DNA of 64,000 bases from NCBI RefSeq assembly GCF_017591435.1, contig NC_059296.1:3065001-3129000 (forward strand), in the 5' to 3' direction. Both the position numbers and the translations under genes were made by a program. The notes below the pieces were generated by a model. That model searched no databases and had not been told where the DNA came from. It saw nothing but the letters and a program-made list of their open reading frames with translations. This stretch comes from Portunus trituberculatus (lineage: Eukaryota > Arthropoda > Malacostraca > Decapoda > Portunidae). This document shows, piece by piece, positions 23,853-38,170 of the stretch (within the stretch, counting starts at the first letter, position 1; each line of letters starts with the position of its first letter).

Positions 23853-23922
<70 letters not shown>
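23853..23922. repeat. (GA)n microsatellite
   Basis: 70-bp GA tract. Confidence 0.95.
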
Positions 23923-23924
<2 letters not shown>

Positions 23925-24235
23925 CCAACACTCCAGCTTAGCCAACTATTTGTAAGGTGGGCGGCAAATGAGGACTCGAAAACACGTAGTTGAGACCAAA
24001 TCACCTGAATTATGCCACTTGACACAGTGTTATATTTACCTCTGCGTTCTACTTCCTTGGTGAACAGAAAGCAGTGGGAGGGAGAGACGCATGTTCTATA
24101 AGCCAGGAGTCCACATACTTTCTTCTTTTACGAAAAACAAACAAAAAAATGAAAGTTAAGAAGGGGAGGAGTCTTGTCAGGATGAAGAGGATGAAACTGT
24201 GCTGGAAGAAAGACTAATTATGCTCCCTTGACTTT

Positions 24236-24239
<4 letters not shown>

Positions 24240-24285
<46 letters not shown>

Positions 24286-24305
24286 GGGCGGAAGACGAAC
24301 GATGG

Positions 24306-24388
<83 letters not shown>
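24240..24388. repeat. (GT)n-(CT)n-(GT)n cluster
   Basis: GT at 24240-24283, a 21-bp spacer, CT at about 24306-24328, then GT at 24329-24388. Confidence 0.95.
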
Positions 24389-24389
<1 letters not shown>

Positions 24390-24969
24390 GAGCTCATGAT
24401 AAAATGCGATGGAAATTGAAGAAGGAAAATGTCCCATACAACTTTCCTGAACGTCATGGATATGTTTAGACTGACCCGGTAGTTCACTGAAAATTTTCCA
24501 CGCGTTTAGTTAGTAACAGAAATAACTGAGTAGCAGTTTAATCCAGCAACACATGTATCTTTCAAACAACAGGAGTGTGTACTAGTCTTCCCCTTGCAAG
24601 AAAGTAACTAACAAGTGATATAAACAATGTCTTTATTGCAACAGCAGCGTCTATCTCCAATAAGAAACTTCTACCTTGCAACAGGAGAGCCGCAGACGCC
24701 TCACAAACCCCAGCAGGTCTCAAGGTCACACGCCTCAAGCCCCCCTCAGCGAGCGCCTCAGCTGCCGCCGCCTTGAATATACTTTTAGCCCCTCCCTCAC
24801 CCTTCCCCACAGGCAGCAGTGACAGGAGCTCCACAGTGCCTCATACACACTTCCATGTGTAAGCACTTGTCCAATCGGCATGACAATAGCAAGTTTATCG
24901 TTGCTTTGGAGCTGTAGTTGATAGGAAATCCTGTCGCGATTACTCCACTCCCTCAGACGAGTGGAGGTT

Positions 24970-24979
<10 letters not shown>

Positions 24980-25034
<55 letters not shown>
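24980..25034. repeat. (CA)n microsatellite
   Basis: 55-bp CA tract. Confidence 0.95.
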
Positions 25035-25036
<2 letters not shown>

Positions 25037-25756
25037 GGTATCACATGCATATTTGAATGCTGTGTAATCCCGTAACGGGCATCGGAGCGTCAGTGTGTCT
25101 GTCGCTGTGGCTGGCATGGTGGGGCCGGGGCAGCTAGAGGATGGGTATGGGAAGGGAGGGACGCGGGAGGGTCCCGGGCCGAGATCACGTGGAGCATCAT
25201 GTGGTCATAAGATTGCTTCCCCTTGAAAGCAATGAAACAAATACCTTGCGGGACATGAGGTCACGTTTACAGGTGAAACAACGAGTTCATTGCGGGAGCA
25301 TATGACCTGTGATTGGAAGGATGGCTTGGGCAAGGCTGGGCGCGGGCCACGTATGGCGTGGTGAGGCGAGGGACGTGGAAGGGTGAAGGCTTAATCTCAC
25401 TAATGCCACCATCCTGGACACGAGCGGTGGAGCACATGCTGACATGCATCACGCACGCAGCCGCACCCTAACTGCTGCTGGTCCCTTTCCTCCCGCCCAC
25501 TACTGTCTACGTCTCTGAGCCACCTCCGGTAGCATCAGCTATCTTCTACCCGAGCAATCCCGAAGCATCCTCTTCCCTTGCCCGTCTGACCCATGAGAGG
25601 CAGGGATGCCAAGCGGTGTGGTATCAGCCGCACCCATCACAACACCACACAGCCGCATCAGTGCCCGCCGCGGACCCAGTGAATCATGGCAGAAAACATG
25701 AGGATTACACCGGACAGGTCACTTGTGCCAGTTGCTAGGCGGTGGCGAGCACGCGT

Positions 25757-25757
<1 letters not shown>

Positions 25758-25797
<40 letters not shown>
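25758..25797. repeat. (CT)n microsatellite
   Basis: 40-bp CT tract. Confidence 0.93.
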
Positions 25798-25801
<4 letters not shown>

Positions 25802-26942
25802 GTTCATTCAGTCACCACCATCCCGCAGTTCCCGTAGGAGGTCTGAGGGGGTGTGGAGGGAGCACTGCACCTGTGCTGGCAAGGCACACCTACCCACTGT
25901 TTGTTACCGGTCTGTCCACCGCCCGCCGCTCCCTTGCCCGGGGCAAGGGGTGCGACGGACAAGGTGAAGGAAGGTCACTGGATGGCCCAGGGCAGCTCCT
26001 CGGTGCTCGCTGCGATTGCCTCTGACCACGCGGTAGCGACCTGACGCTACCAACGTATGCATCCGGGACGGGGATCCTCACTATTCCCACACCCTTCACT
26101 GACTGCAGAGCGTTGTGCACCATTAAGCAATCTTCTTTTCCACTGACAAATAGTCCTTGCAAATTATCAAAATAAACCTGTCGTCCCTCTTGCCTTTATT
26201 TCCAGTGTCGATGTGATACAAGGTATACAACACGTGATAAGTAACTTTATTCAAAACCTACTACTTATAAGGCGTGATGTAACTTCGGGTTAGTGTCTGC
26301 CCACCTGTCTCACTTCGCGACAGCATACACAGCCTGAATTTGTAGAACAAATGCACATGCACCAAGTCAATGTTTTCACTGTCATTCCTTTGAAAATGAT
26401 AAGAAGCTAATAACAAACGCCACATGCCTTCAGACCTTCCACATGACAACATCGGCTCTTCGAGTCCTGTTGTCTTATGGAGGTGACACCGCCAGCTAAT
26501 AACAAAGGCTATGGCTAATGCACAAATCATGGTTGGGGGGGAGGTCATGTTTGCTTTCCACACCCGATCGGGTTGACGACCTGAACACCGCCGGCTTCAG
26601 CGTCCGTCCTCCTACACACATCGGTTTTTTCCTCTCCTGTTTTATTATTTTTTTTTTTTCCGTAGTTCTGTTTACATCCGTTGCCATGTGGGTACGACAC
26701 CTAGATGTGAGGAAAATTCATCTGGTAGCCTCGACAACTATTTCACAGCAGGGTAAAGAACAGCAGATACGGTGTGCAAAAATGGAATACGTATTTTCCC
26801 GCCGCCAAGCGTTAGTGGCATTTCGCAACAGTGGAAACGTCGCTCCACCCCATCTCTCTCCCTCTGTCCATCGCAGTGCAGATGAAAAGCCGAGAAAGTT
26901 TCCAGCTTTTCCCCGGCTTCCTCCTGACACCAAACGACACGA

Positions 26943-26943
<1 letters not shown>

Positions 26944-26985
<42 letters not shown>

Positions 26986-27152
26986 GTGCTGATAAAAAGA
27001 GCAGACTCACCTGGCACAACACTATCCTTCACCCTTATAACGCCATGTTTCTGTCAGCCGAGAATGAGGTCACTGATAGCTTAGTCTAGTTCACGCCTAA
27101 TCACTGGCGTAGGGCGAATATCATTCAACAACAACAACCACACACACACACA

Positions 27153-27197
<45 letters not shown>
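26944..27197. repeat. (CA)n, then compound (CA)n(GA)n
   Basis: CA at 26944-26983; CA at about 27138-27155 followed by GA at about 27157-27197. Confidence 0.92.
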
Positions 27198-27202
<5 letters not shown>

Positions 27203-27809
27203 AATCCGGTAAAAAGAATGTTCAACATGGCTGTCCTTCCTGTTAAATGTTTTCTTAGATTTCTTACTTTAAGTCAAATCCCCTTCACACACACACACAC
27301 AACTGTCATAAAACCCAATGTGTAAACCCAGGAAGTGTAATACTGTAATGCTTTCCTTATATAGATCATTCTTAACAAAGGCCATTTCGTAAGCAATTAA
27401 ATATAAAAAAAATAATAGTGATAGTAACGATGACAAATAATTAGGAAATACCGGCGAGTAGTAACATATTAACCAATGCTTTGTTCTGCAGTGGCATTGT
27501 ATACATGGATGAATAATTCAAACTGACGTAAAGGGATCCATCATTAGAATTCCACATCTTTATCTTCTATTTTTTTTTTCTCTCTCTCTTTTCTTTTCTT
27601 TTTTATAAATCAAACTCTGCCGCTCAAAGCAACAACTGATCCCCAAACAGCCCATACGTGCAGCTGCGGAGAGCGGACCGACTGCCTGCATGGGTCATCA
27701 CAAAACATAGGCAACGTTCAAAACTGCTGACCCTACACTGGCTGCACCTCGTGTTGATGTGCTCCCCGACCACGCAGCTCTGAAGCGATTGCGCCCAACC
27801 CACACCTAC

Positions 27810-27842
<33 letters not shown>

Positions 27843-29458
27843 CACACACACACTGCTCGCCCACCCTCAGCTTAGCCATCGGATTTAAATTTACGGCCAA
27901 GCGTACGGTGAAAGCTATACAATGTGGAAGAGGATGAGGCTCAAGAAGGAGGTGGATATAAAATATAAAAAGAGTCAAATAGTCGCTGTGTGCGCGTTGA
28001 TACGATATGTTACAGAGAAGACTCAATATGTGGGTGTAATAATACGTGGGTAGTGGTAGTGGTGGTGGTACCGGCCGGCGTCTGTGTCCGTGTCTATGCG
28101 TGCCTGCGTACAAGTGCTCTTATTTCAGTGACGAGATGGAAAAGCCTCCTCTCCAGTCCGTTATGACACAGTGATGACGTTGCTCAGTTGGTATGGGGAA
28201 GGCAGCTGTGGCGGCGGCACGTCCTCTCGACAACAACACTTCCCACCTCTGTCCTCTTCCTTCCTTCCTCCCTCACTCCCTGTCTCCCACCCCCCGCCTC
28301 CTATCAGGTCTCAGGTTCCGCGGCTGGATTATGCTTGTATTCGTCCACGTTTTTCCTTGTTAATTAGACGCGTAACGAGGAATTAGAAGTAAAAATGTAT
28401 CGTGACTTGACGGCGAGGAGATTACAAGTGAAAAATGTGTTTATCAAGAAGAGAGCTGGGTCATGCATTCTCTCTCTCTCTCTCTCTCTCTTTCTGAACA
28501 TAACCAGCGTCAAAAAAAAAACGCCAGTGGCAACAAGATTCCCGGCATACGTGTGAGCGAGAGTGATTAGCGCGACGAGAAAACTATTTATAAACACGGC
28601 TCCTTCATAGTGTGTGCCGGGCATCACGTGCAGGCCCCGGCAACACAACGCTAGGCGGGGACCGACGACAGAGAGGCCTGCTGATACATTATATACTTTA
28701 TTTATTGTGGAACATGAATACACCTTGGATCAACGTGTCATATCAGAACAAAAGTACACACCCACAACTAGTTAGGAAATGTACACACACCTTTGTTTGT
28801 AAGCGCGGTACTTGTCGAGCGCCAGGGTGGGGGTGATAGGGTACACTCGCCACGGCTCGGGGTCTAGTTTCGTAGCAGAGTGAGGGAGGGAGGACGGAAG
28901 GGGCGTTGAGTGAGGAGTGATAGTAGAAAGGTGAACTAGTAACACCTGTATGAGGGAGATGCGAGTCTAGCAAGAGGTGTGAGGGCGAGGGTCGGGGAGT
29001 CCTGTGCGTAGTTAGCATGTTTGGTGATACGGTTGGCGCCAGAAGGTGCATGAGCTATCTGGCAATGGTGTAAGGTGGCGAGGAAAACCAGGATGGGGTA
29101 GAATAGGGGGAAGTGGTGTTGTGAGGTTCAATTGGGACATATCACATCTACAGGAAGAATAGGGAGTGCTGTACTTCCCTTTGTGGTGAAGGTTGTGTCA
29201 TTGACAATGCTGATGAGAACGAAATGCTGTACTTGCTCCATGGACGTGATGAGGGTGCACAAGCAAGACAAAAAAGGTGTGCTAATGAGGGCCAGACTTA
29301 TGCCAGACATATTAAGTAGGTAAGCTGCACCACCACCTGACATGCAATCGTCCATTAGAGACATGCAGCACACACCGCCCATACCCATGCCTCCTGGTAA
29401 TGAGGGAGCTGTAACAAGTGCCTCAGCAACGCGTTCTTTTTTGTGATAACCTGAGTCT

Positions 29459-29461
<3 letters not shown>

Positions 29462-29521
<60 letters not shown>
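29462..29521. repeat. (GA)n microsatellite
   Basis: 60-bp GA tract. Confidence 0.95.
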
Positions 29522-29523
<2 letters not shown>

Positions 29524-30323
29524 AGTAACGCGGTTTTCCTTAAATGATGATTACGTCTTTTCTTCTAGTATTACCCATGACAACAACAGTGGCGGCAGCA
29601 GCAGCAGCAGCAGTGGGGGCGGCATATTCATTATAATGAAACATTGGCAGAAAGCAGGGTGTGAGGAAGATGAATGTAATGAACGATGAAAAATGTGATA
29701 AGTGTCTCGAAGTGCATGCTGGTGCATACAGCAATATAACATTTCCTTTTAGACTTTTACGTAAACAGAGCGGCGGCGGCAGCAGCGGCGGTGGCGAAGG
29801 AGGAGGAGGAGATACACAAGAACAAGACTTAAAACAAGAAGAACAAGAGCATGAACCACAATAACAGCAACAATAAGGGAGGAGGAGGAGGAGGAGATGG
29901 CCTGAAGCTGACTATTGCTGCTGCGCCTGCTCTTGCTCTTGTTGTCGTTAATGTTATGGCTGCGTGCCCCATCACACCACCCCCACCCCCACCACCACCA
30001 CCGTCCCGTCAGATAACCTAAATATCTAATCAAGTCCTTGTTATTGTCGTCGTTCCACATTGGCAGCGTTTCAATTCAGTACATTCAACTTTCTTGCTAG
30101 TTTTTCCGCCTCCTTTCATCCCCGTTGTAATTTTTTTCCTTGTTTGATTTCGCGGGGAAGGTTACTGCGGGGCGGGCCTAGGCAATATCTTTGAGGAAGA
30201 AATCATCACAATACTTCCACGAGGACAGTTGGGGACATGGTGGCTGGACACTCCCCCACTCTCTCTCTCTCAACAAAAAATACCACCTTGACTTGACTTT
30301 GTGTTCCTTTAAAACCATTAATT

Positions 30324-30324
<1 letters not shown>

Positions 30325-30401
<77 letters not shown>
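30325..30401. repeat. Compound (CA)n(GA)n
   Basis: Short CA tract followed by a GA tract of about 60 bp. Confidence 0.94.
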
Positions 30402-30405
<4 letters not shown>

Positions 30406-30632
30406 CTGCAAGATTCTGGGATTTAAGATTAACCTGTAGCTCAAATTCACAATAAGCTGAGGAGGAGGAGGAGGAGGAGGAACTTTTCATAGGGAATCAA
30501 GGCTAGTTAGGGACGCGCTTTTCACATGGACCTAAACACGAGGAATCAGTTCAAGGGTGCAATAAATATAGGTTTGCTATCAATTTTCGTTGCGTGGCGG
30601 ACACATGTGGTTATTTTTAACTTGATGGAATG

Positions 30633-30643
30633 TGAGTGAGTGA

Positions 30644-30719
<76 letters not shown>
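30633..30719. repeat. (GAGT)n then (GT)n
   Basis: A GAGT run grades into a GT tract of about 71 bp. Confidence 0.94.
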
Positions 30720-30721
<2 letters not shown>

Positions 30722-33295
30722 GGGAGATAAAGAAGAAAAAAAAAAAAGCCACATGCAAGCAGTGGTAAACAACACTAGCGAACATAAGGAAGAAGTTCAA
30801 GGATGAGATTATTTATGTATGCAAGTGGACTTTGAATTATTTGCTTCACGGCAGACAAATTTTGAATAGAGAATCAACAGATGTGTTTGATCATTAAGTT
30901 AGGAGATTAAGCAGTGTAATAAAGGCCACAAGTGAGAAGGAAACTAGAGCAGAGGAAGACGGGAGAGTGAGTGTCTTGGTCGGCGGGGCAGGGGAAGATG
31001 AGGCTGGGCAAAAGGCCACCTAACGCCTCGGGTGAAAAGTTACGAGCAGGTCCGCCAATCCCCAACTCCCCCATTCATCTCGACCCGTACTCATCTCCTC
31101 TCACGCTCACACGTCCTTATCTCCGCAATCTTTCATATCGCCCGTTAAAAAGTGAATTATCATATGACTTTCACTCCAACAACTTGAGAAAGACCGATAT
31201 GCGTTAGTATGGCCAGATTCTTGAGGGTCTTATCTCTGTATTTTTTTTTCTATTTTGTTTATTTTTAGCAGATGTGATATCTGAGTAGGAGTTAGCTACT
31301 CTTTCGCACGCTGATGTGAACTCGCGGGGTGTGAGACGCGCCTGGTTGCAAAAGGAGGACGACGGGCCGGCAGTTTGATCATTAAGGAGAGAACACTCGT
31401 CTTTGTCACTGCCACGGCCCGCTGAAGCCTGAGGGCCCCGTTGCGCGGCACTAGGCCTAAGAGATATAAAACCACCAATATTTCATCCACTAAGGTCATC
31501 GCACCGCTCCTCATAGGCTTAGCTGGTGCCTCCTCCATTACTCCGCGGTACAGGTGCGACCTATCGATCATCACTCCATTTCCCACCGGTTTCAGGTTAC
31601 TGACGGCGGAGGTTGTATGTCTTGGTATAGTACTTAATATATTCCCCTGTGTAGTCTTACAAGAAAAACTGGCATTTCATCACCCACTTTTCCCAGCAGT
31701 TTCAGGTTGTAGAAGATTATCTTGCTGTTTTTTTTATTTGTTCTCTACTGTAGTCTTGTGAGAGCGCTGCCGTTTTAGTTCCTGATATTATGTATTCAGG
31801 AAGTGGATAAAACCTTGTACACTCAGACCCTGAATCGATCAGCACCGAGACATACGTTAGCACCCCTACCCACGTCCCAGACTTGATGTGGGCGGGGCGG
31901 CTCATAGCGGGGTAACTTCGCCTCTCGACTTGCATCTTGGTTGTTTTATTACCTCAGCGTCGCAAAACATCTTTATAACGGAAACAGTTCAAGATTCGCT
32001 TTCTTTCCTAACCTTTCAAAGAAGTTTGTGACAGGTAAGCCTATCTGGATGAAGTTAAAGCTTCCTGAATCTTCAAGTAAGGAACACACCAACTCTCACT
32101 CCTCTCTCACCTCCGTGTCTTGGTGGATCACCGTCGATATGACAGCCGTGAAAGGGCAGTGAATATATAACCCATGCTGCATACGTTCCCTGCATACAAG
32201 AGAGAAATGTAGCAATCATGCTCTGATACGTATGCACTGGGTGGTGTCACTCGGCAGTCGATCAGTGTAACAGTTGTACAAGCAATACCGAGGCTAAAAA
32301 AATCCCCGACGTTGTGCAAGGAATAACTGCCTCCTGCTGGTCAATCAGTGGAGACTGTGAACTGTTGAACATAAGTTTCATGCTTTTTTTACCCTGAGTG
32401 GTTTCTGCACATGGGCTGCTTGGTCCTAGTGTGCGTTAATTAAGTTGTCTCTCATTTACTGCATCTGAGAGGGACGCTACAGTAATCTAAACAACCTCAT
32501 ATCGTGCATGTCTGGCCGGCTTGTCGCGTCCCGCTGGTCCCTTTCTTGTCTCTTCTGTTCGCAACCCTCCCGCACCTGCCACCCTCCATCCCTACCCCGT
32601 CCCCTCCCTCCGTTTCACCTCCACTCCACTCTCAGAAGTTTGCGCGTTAGCAAAGACTTACTTATTTTTATAACGCCAAAATATATATATGATAAGTATT
32701 TTTCTAATTGATGTTCAGTATAACTACTGCAGAAGTAAACGAAGCGATAAAAGTTACACACGTAACATCGGAGAAATAAAAACAGTTAACCTGCACCACA
32801 TATCCTTGAACACCACCACGAAAAAGTGTTGACATAAAAATAAGAAAACCTGACAGCGAATGGTGTGCCTTTGAAGAGCCGGTACGGAATACATGCAAGG
32901 CGTGTCGCTAGCTCCCTTCGCAGATGTGCGGGCCACGAAGGGCCACCACGGGGATACACTGACGGATTTCTTACGGTTGGCAGCACTGAACGGGCAGCAA
33001 GACACACCATGAACCCCAGCGGTACTACTGGTCGAACCTCTGGGGACTTTCCATGACGTCTTCCTTGGTCTGGGATATATCATACTGTCGGGTCGGCACA
33101 GCGCCCCGGGGAAAGAGGAGGAGACACAAGAGGGAAGGGTTATCTCGTGAGTAACAACACCTATCCTATCCAGTGACATAATCTACCACTTTTCCTCCGC
33201 CAGGCCCCGCACACCTTTCCTGTTTCATTGTCCTAAGCATTCCCGCGAAGCCTTCCTTGATTTGATGCTAATAAGTGCCTATGCATATTAGACTT

Positions 33296-33300
<5 letters not shown>

Positions 33301-33337
<37 letters not shown>

Positions 33338-33354
33338 TGTGTGTGTGTGTGTGT
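33301..33354. repeat. Compound (GA)n(GT)n
   Basis: GA tract joined to a GT tract. Confidence 0.93.
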
Positions 33355-35405
33355 TCCACTTTAACTTCATTTTTTTCATTTTTGTCGCCAGGTATTTATA
33401 AACCTAGATCCCCACAATACATCAGGCTTCATCATATGCGGGGATTAATGTGGGGAAGCCAATAAAACTGCAGTATATTTGCTTTCTGGTAACAAGGCGC
33501 TGTGTCGTAAAAACAATTAGAACAAAAAAAAAGATAAATAAAGTAATAAAAAGAAGACCTGTGACGGAGGCTATACAACAATACGACCAAAAGCAAGAAG
33601 ACCAAGAAAAATAAGAAGCGCCCCTTGTCCACAATCCATGTCCTATTATCTGGGGTCACCTTGAACTTATAAGACTGAATATCATCCACACATCGGAATG
33701 GCAAAGGTGTAACTGTTTTTTCTTCTTATTTTTCCTCTCTCTCTAGGTGACTTCAAAACATGTTAAAAATGAATGACTCATCTCTTTCGTCCTTTCTTTG
33801 CACGTAGACCCCCAGGCGACTCCCGGCAAGGAGATGGAGGGAAAGGAATGGGGAGACGAGGAACTAATTTATCGACCTTTTCTTTTTTTTGTGTGATTTC
33901 TTACTCCTTTAACCAATGTAATATCTTCTCATGGTTAATCCTGTTGTTGTAATTACTTATTACTGAAAGGGAGAATGATTTGCGATGTTACCATTTTCTA
34001 ATTAGGACTACAAAATATAATTAGGATTGTGCTATAGTAGTCCTCAGTGATATGACAATGATATCTATGTAGCTATGTGTAATGAAGCTGATAACGTTAC
34101 TAAAAAAAGATGAGGAGCTTTCGCCAAAACTAAAAGAAATTAAGTGATGACTAACGGACATCGCGCATGGTAAGTTAGTGCTGTAGTCTGTGTGGATGTA
34201 GGGTGCAGCTGTGCAAACACTCGGAGCCTGAGATACTCTTACTGAAATCTATCACAAGTTTGAAGAGTTTGGTGCTTCAGAACAAAGGCGAAACCAAAGA
34301 ACACGCTGAATCATTCTTGGGTGAGACTGTCAAAGAAATTTACTAACGAAAACAGCACTTATCTTTAACACCCACCCCTTCAGCTGCAAGAAGCGTCCCT
34401 ACGAATCTATAACATCCTTTAAGACGTTAAGAACGCAACAAAAGGCGTCTTGGGAAACTTGCTTGCGGCGCCCCTCTTCCGGTCCGAGAACAAGCAGCCC
34501 ACTCCGGAAAACTGCCTCGCGAACAAGGGAACCGTAAAATGTATAATAGATTTTCAGTCAGTTCATAAATGGTCTTTCTCATGATCAATGTGTTGGCAGA
34601 GAAATTATTGCTGGTGTGGGGGAAACTAGTTGTATGTGCTTCTGTATCCCTAATTGTTCATTACTGTAACCAGTTCTGGTGTACTTCTTTCTTCCCTCCT
34701 GCTGTACCCCATGATCCCTTTCCACCATAACTAAAATAAATATATACTAAACGTAACAGTCACTCATGCAAGAGGTACTGATAATTTCCTTTGGCTTTGG
34801 TTCACGGTGCCTGCTTCGGTACCACAACAAAGCAGTACAAACGTCCGCGGCGCCCAGAGCCAGAGCGGCGGACTGCCTGCCATGTTAGCCTCGAACGTTC
34901 GCTGCTCGTCTTTCTCACCCCTCTCACCCACCCACAGCTTGCTCCCGGTTCATCTCCCCATATTTATAATGCACCACTCGGCTTTCCCTCCCTCCACACA
35001 TGTCCATCCAAGCTTGCTTTGAAGACAGCCCTTAGACTAACCAGTTACGGTTTTTTTTTTTTTTTTTTTGGGCGGGGGACTTAATTTCCTTACTTTTACT
35101 TTTCACCTCATTTACGAAAAAAAAAACGTATTATTGGAACGGTTCTCTAACTCCGCTGGGAGGCAGGCGTAACAGAACGTTGTCTCATGCTTTAAGTAAA
35201 ACATTATCGACTTTCAGTTAGAAGTAGAATTAGAATAAATTTTGTTGATATGACGCTACAGGGTTTCCACCACCATGGACGTAAACGTCCCACCATGGAC
35301 GTAAACGTATCATTATTACTGTCTCCAAGATTTATTCACTCATCACTCCTTTTCCGGTGAATTACTTCTAATCCAAAAATACTATTCGAACTCCAGTTCG
35401 AGAGA

Positions 35406-35407
<2 letters not shown>

Positions 35408-35480
<73 letters not shown>
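35408..35480. repeat. (AT)n microsatellite
   Basis: 73-bp AT tract. About 130 bp upstream lies an 18-19 bp direct repeat (CCACCATGGACGTAAACGT) at about 35270-35307. Confidence 0.95.
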
Positions 35481-35483
<3 letters not shown>

Positions 35484-36258
35484 CACATTGTAGTGGTGCG
35501 GAGTGTGGTGGTACCTCTACCAGACATGAACACGATTTTAACATGCAAGATAGCTCAGAATTTAATTATAGCAAAGCGTAGTGTGTTTAAAAAGTAAATA
35601 AATAATTATAGAAAGTGAAAGGTAAATAAATCAAGTAACAATTAACTGATCACGTACGGTATCCGTGCTCCAAGATGTATGAACATATTTCCTACCAATA
35701 GTGACAAAGGCCCTAGTGAGGAAAACAACAAGCCATGCATGCAACGGCTTGTACGTTCAGCTCGTCCCCTTCATCTTGGTGCATACAAACGTTTCCGTAT
35801 TGCCTTCAGAGGTCATGGCCTATCTGCCTGACATCATTTAACCTTTCATAACCTAAATCTAAAGGTAACCTCTCCTAATACCATTAGACCTTACCTGGTC
35901 ACCATCATCATCATTCCAAATAAGGATTGGGGATTATTCTTGCTTTCTTCTTGCAGTTACTGAATGAAAGACAAGTGTATATGTATACTGTCAGGAACAC
36001 ATAAGTGTGTTCCTGCGGTGCTCGCAGGCGAACTGTTGCTATGCAGCGCTGCCGTTATTGACTCGGTCGACACGGCCGCGTCCCAGTTGTTGGGGGGATA
36101 GGCCTACTGCCGCTTGGCAACCGGCGGCACCTTTTTCGCGAGCGGTGTCATTTAAAGGAAAATCTTAAGTCAGTCTTTGTTCAAAATGACAACTGCATTA
36201 GCTAAGTATTTGTAGCTCGCATGCAACCTCACTTCGGTTAAACGAATACCACAAGCAA

Positions 36259-36261
<3 letters not shown>

Positions 36262-36298
<37 letters not shown>
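36262..36298. repeat. (CT)n microsatellite
   Basis: 37-bp CT tract. Confidence 0.92.
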
Positions 36299-36301
<3 letters not shown>

Positions 36302-37814
36302 TAGAACAAAGGCATACTGTTTCTTTTGACTTACCTCTGACTGTTCGACGAGATGTCCCATCTTCTGTATAGACTCAATTTGTAATCAGTTGGATGTAAC
36401 AGGTATTCTTTCTTTCACTCAAGTCAGTAGAGAAAACCGCAACAAAGTCCTACTCTTATAAAACACAGAGTTCCTAGTCAACGACATGCAGCAACGTAGT
36501 ATTGTTGGAGTCCGATAGGTTCCAAAGAGGTTTCTATTTAACAAAATCCTTAGTTTTCACCGAAAGTAATAGTTCACTCGAGCAAGAATCCCAGCAATAG
36601 TCACCAGCTCGACGCTCAGCTGAGACTGAAGGGAGTCCTTTGTTTGACACCTACCAGCTGATTGGCCCTCAGCTGCTCCCTCAGCTGATGGCAATAAATG
36701 CCACACACCGCCACAAAATGTAAAGTTTTCAAGTAGTATCTGTCAAGATTTTTTTATATTTTGCAAGTTAACCGGATCTTTAATTACTTTTGATGATATA
36801 CAGATAGTATTTTTATATATAGTTAGTATATAGTCGTTTTTGTTGCGGGTGTTTTGTGATTACCAATGTTCATAAAGCGGCATCCTGTCCATGTCCAGGG
36901 TCGATGACGGAAGCTTGGCTAGTGGCGGGAGGGTTTAAACACAACTTTTACCACAAAGGGTTTCCTTTTATCACCATTCTGTATTCAATATGTAAGCATT
37001 TCTATCTCTCATAGTTTATGATCGAATATTTACAAACACTTCCTTCGCACAATATGGTATTTTAGGAAGAGCATTTATATCAATAAACATTTATTTATTT
37101 TTGTGTTACCACACCGGCGACCGGCATGTTAAATCGACCAGCAATCTTACATCACTCACACCGCTTAGCACTATCTTTTTGGTCAGAGGTCTTTTGAAAT
37201 TTCGTTTGAATAGAAAATCTATGGTCTTGGATCATATGACCTGTAACACTGTTTCATTATATAACGTAATAAAAGAGATACAGAAATAGGAAACTAGTAA
37301 CTGAAGAGAAAGGCTGGCTCACCCTTGGCTACAAGCAGGGTAACGCGCCCTACACCTGACTCACTCGCCGACCCGGAAATGGTATGGATATACACCTGTC
37401 ATGTACATGAATTCACTTACATAACGCAGGCAGGTTCCTAGTAATGGGTAATAAGTGTGTAAAAATAATGACGACCACTGAAACAGAAGCAGGATAGGGA
37501 TCTATGGTATAAACATGATAAGGCTTTTCTAGTATATGCATTATATTTCTTGGATAAGAATACAAAGCCAGAGGTATCACTCTTTGGTATGTTACACTAC
37601 CTGACATATCATTCCGTATTTCAAGAGAATGTTACTGTGAGAAAGATATAACAGTATTAATGTAATCTTACTTAGCTCTGAGAGAGAGAGAGAGACCGCA
37701 AGCAATAATGCATCCATAAAATGTGCCACCATCAGTACTGGTAGTATGTATATTGCTCTTCTCTCAACACACACTAGGGAGAGCAGAAATTGCATTCTAT
37801 CATATTTTCATGTA

Positions 37815-38170
37815 AACATAATATAAGAAAAGAAGGAAGGTGCAAGAGGCTATCAGGCATACACGTGACAGTCGCTGTAAGAACAGAGCTTATTGAATTC
37901 TGTATATCATCCCCATCCATGATTTTATCTAATCTTCTTTTAAAGCTGCCTTATGACTCAACGCTAACAACATGATTACTGAGCCTGTTCCATTCATCAA
38001 GCATTCTGTTAGAGAATCAGTTTCTTCCCATTTCTTTCCTAAACATGAATTTCTCAAGCTTAAACCCATTATCTTTGGTTTTATCCCCGCTACTGATCCT
38101 AAGAACTTTGCTCATGTCCCAGCACTGACCTGTACTGTTGTAACTTTCAAGGTAATGGTCATGACAGGTA
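37815..38170 (-). mobile_element. Degenerate LINE reverse-transcriptase C-terminus
   Basis: On the minus strand one frame reads YLESYNSTGQCWDMSKVLR, then DNGFKLEKFMFRKEMGRN, stop, SNRMLDEWNRLSNHVVSVES, stop, GSFKRRLDKIMDGDD. The pattern GFKLEKF, SNR, WN.L...VV, SFK.RLDK is the conserved tail of LINE ORF2 proteins common in decapods. Two in-frame stops show it is a relic. It is a different family from the 685 and 44455 copies. The element's own 3' UTR probably extends to about 37815. 5' truncated. Confidence 0.8.

Noticed and set aside
24562..24834. Minus-strand Ala/Leu-rich frame of 90 codons
   Set aside because: Composition of a GC-richer stretch; no domain, no splice context.
26518..27084. 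Frame of 188 codons with a hydrophobic segment
   Set aside because: It passes through a poly(T) run (the hydrophobic segment) and a CA repeat, and I recognise no domain or splice partner.
29128..29388. Minus-strand frame of 86 codons with several cysteines
   Set aside because: No homology that I recognise and no flanking exons; may be chance or a decayed element.
33432..33704. Minus-strand frame with a hydrophobic stretch (PFRCVDDIQSYKFKV start)
   Set aside because: It starts at a TTG, the hydrophobic part is A/T-run driven, and no splice partner was found.
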